The position numbers and the translations under genes are program-made. The notes under the pieces are model-generated. The model saw only the letters and a program-made list of their open reading frames with translations, did no database searches and was not told the origin of the DNA. 7,245 nucleotides of DNA, from NCBI GenBank assembly GCA_015663065.1, contig DQSX01000098.1, positions 1 through 7,245 of the forward strand. The letters are read 5' to 3'. Of the stretch, positions 6,054-7,245 are shown in pieces (the first letter of the stretch is position 1; the number at the start of each line of letters is the position of its first letter). Source of the DNA: Sulfurovum sp. (lineage in GTDB: Bacteria > Campylobacterota > Campylobacteria > Campylobacterales > Sulfurovaceae).

Positions 6054-7245
6054 ATGAATTTAAACGATTACCTGGACCTCTATGAACTGTTGCAGGATGA
6101 CAGTGCTTCACGCCATGAGAAACGTGCTTTTGGCTTGAAGTATGCAGCGTTAAAAGAGAAGCCTGAAGCACAACTTCTGAAATGGACAGAAGAGCATAAA
6201 GTCTTACTGAAAAGACCGCTTTTGAGTGAAACTATCAGCGCCTATTTGTACGGTATCACCTTAACCCTTGTGCTCTTGGCTTTTTTTCTTGGACTTTTTT
6301 CCGGTATTGGATTGTTGAGTTACAGTGGCCATGAGCCTGTCAATATCATCTATTTTATGGCAATGGTCATTTTTCTCCCTCTTCTGACTATCTCCTTAAC
6401 CCTTTTTTCAATGTTCCGGGCCAATCAGACACATAGTATGCTCATCCATATCTCTCCGGCATTTTGGATGGAACGTATAGTCTCTTTGCTTCCAAATAAA
6501 ATGGAAAAAGCGTTAAAAGGGCAGATATCAGAACTTAAGATCTCTCCACTGATTGTAAATTGGCTGGTGATCAAGCGTTCTCAGCTTTTGGCACTGGTTT
6601 TCTCTTTGGGGCTCTTTGTGGCACTTTTGGCTATGGTTGCTACAAGAGACATTGCTTTTTCCTGGAGTACAACACTCTCTGTAAGCCCTGAATCCTTTCA
6701 GCATTTTTTACACACCCTCTCTTTTGCCTGGCGTGATCTTTTTCCCTGGGCAGTACCTTCACTTGAACTGGTAGAACAGAGTCAATACTACAGACTGGGT
6801 GAAAAGCTGGGTGATGAGATGATACACAATGCATCCCTGCTTGGTGAGTGGTGGAAATTTTTAGCATTTGCAACACTTTTTTATGCAATCATACTACGTT
6901 TTATGATCTATCTTATCTCTTGTGTTGCTTTGAACAAAGCCATTAAAAGATCTTTTTTTACATTGGATGGAAGTACAAAGCTCTTGAATGATATGAATGA
7001 GCCGATCATTTCAACTTCTGCAAAAGAGAATGAAAATAATTTTTCTTCCAATACCGTGGCTTATACGCAGATAGTCAATACTTTTGACAGCTCTTACGAC
7101 AATGTGCTCGGCTGGGCAATAGATAAAAATAAACTTGTACTGCTCAATGAGAACAAACAGGTCCTTTCTCCTTCTGTGTATGAAGTGGGAGGTGCAAATT
7201 CGCTGGAAGTTGATTCTGAGATCATTCATAAATGTCATGGAGAAG
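6054..7245 (+). CDS. DUF2868-family integral membrane protein (3' end cut off)
   Basis: The frame starts at ATG 6054 and stays open to the window end, giving 397 residues so far. I place it in DUF2868 from the recalled family pattern: ATRDIAFSWSTTL (196-208), then WAVPSLELVEQSQYYRL (232-248), then GEWWKFLAFATLFYAIILRF (264-283). Four membrane segments are visible, near 62-88, 96-121, 176-196 and 267-292. About 60 soluble residues precede them, and a soluble tail beyond 300 begins with a polar, low-complexity linker (KENENNFSSN) and resumes as folded-looking sequence. The function of the family is unknown. In other proteobacteria it commonly sits beside a DUF3482/YfjP-like GTPase, so such a gene may follow outside the window. 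No good Shine-Dalgarno precedes the start; with a 3-nt gap after the malic enzyme stop, translation is probably coupled. There is no evident metabolic link to malic enzyme. Confidence 0.85.
   Translation, partial: MNLNDYLDLYELLQDDSASRHEKRAFGLKYAALKEKPEAQLLKWTEEHKVLLKRPLLSETISAYLYGITLTLVLLAFFLGLFSGIGLLSYSGHEPVNIIYFMAMVIFLPLLTISLTLFSMFRANQTHSMLIHISPAFWMERIVSLLPNKMEKALKGQISELKISPLIVNWLVIKRSQLLALVFSLGLFVALLAMVATRDIAFSWSTTLSVSPESFQHFLHTLSFAWRDLFPWAVPSLELVEQSQYYRLGEKLGDEMIHNASLLGEWWKFLAFATLFYAIILRFMIYLISCVALNKAIKRSFFTLDGSTKLLNDMNEPIISTSAKENENNFSSNTVAYTQIVNTFDSSYDNVLGWAIDKNKLVLLNENKQVLSPSVYEVGGANSLEVDSEIIHKCHGE

Noticed and set aside
7011..7238. 75-codon minus-strand frame at the window end
   Set aside because: It is antisense to the continuing DUF2868 frame, which runs open through the whole region.

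Overview
The window looks like a chromosomal piece of a Campylobacterota (formerly Epsilonproteobacteria) genome, most likely a sulfur- or hydrogen-oxidising Sulfurovum/Sulfurimonas-type bacterium. This rests on moderate-to-low GC, the style of the proteins, T-rich promoters with a clear -10 box and poor -35 box, and a molybdoenzyme gene beside a TorD-type chaperone and polyferredoxin. The taxonomic call is inference; no rRNA or other marker gene is present. All genes lie on the + strand.

Region 1 (1-1217) is the 3' end of a large molybdopterin oxidoreductase of the DMSO reductase family. It is followed by a 208-bp gap holding a 13-bp hairpin (1229-1257) and a nested REP-like palindrome (1343-1401).

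Region 2 (1426-4146) is a tightly packed four-gene operon joined by 1-nt and 4-nt overlaps and a 2-nt gap. It encodes a TorD-family chaperone, a 4Fe-4S/zinc-ribbon polyferredoxin whose N-terminal module appears to have lost one of two clusters, a 156-aa protein, and a 159-aa helical protein I do not recognise. By reading, the 156-aa protein resembles the substrate-binding domain of shikimate dehydrogenase with the whole NAD(P)-binding domain missing. Together these look like maturation or electron-transfer accessories for the upstream molybdoenzyme.

Region 3 (4229-4708) is a monocistronic-looking ecotin, a secreted periplasmic serine-protease inhibitor with the Met-Met reactive site and the disulfide cysteines conserved.

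Region 4 (4776-7245) is a short-type malic enzyme with its own promoter. Three bases after its stop comes a four-helix membrane protein of the DUF2868 family, cut by the window end.

The most interesting signals are the apparent Rossmann-less shikimate dehydrogenase-like protein, the selective loss of one Fe-S cluster and the internal Tat-like motif in the polyferredoxin, and the covarying nested palindrome between the molybdoenzyme and its presumed chaperone. There is no gene-free stretch over 300 bases.
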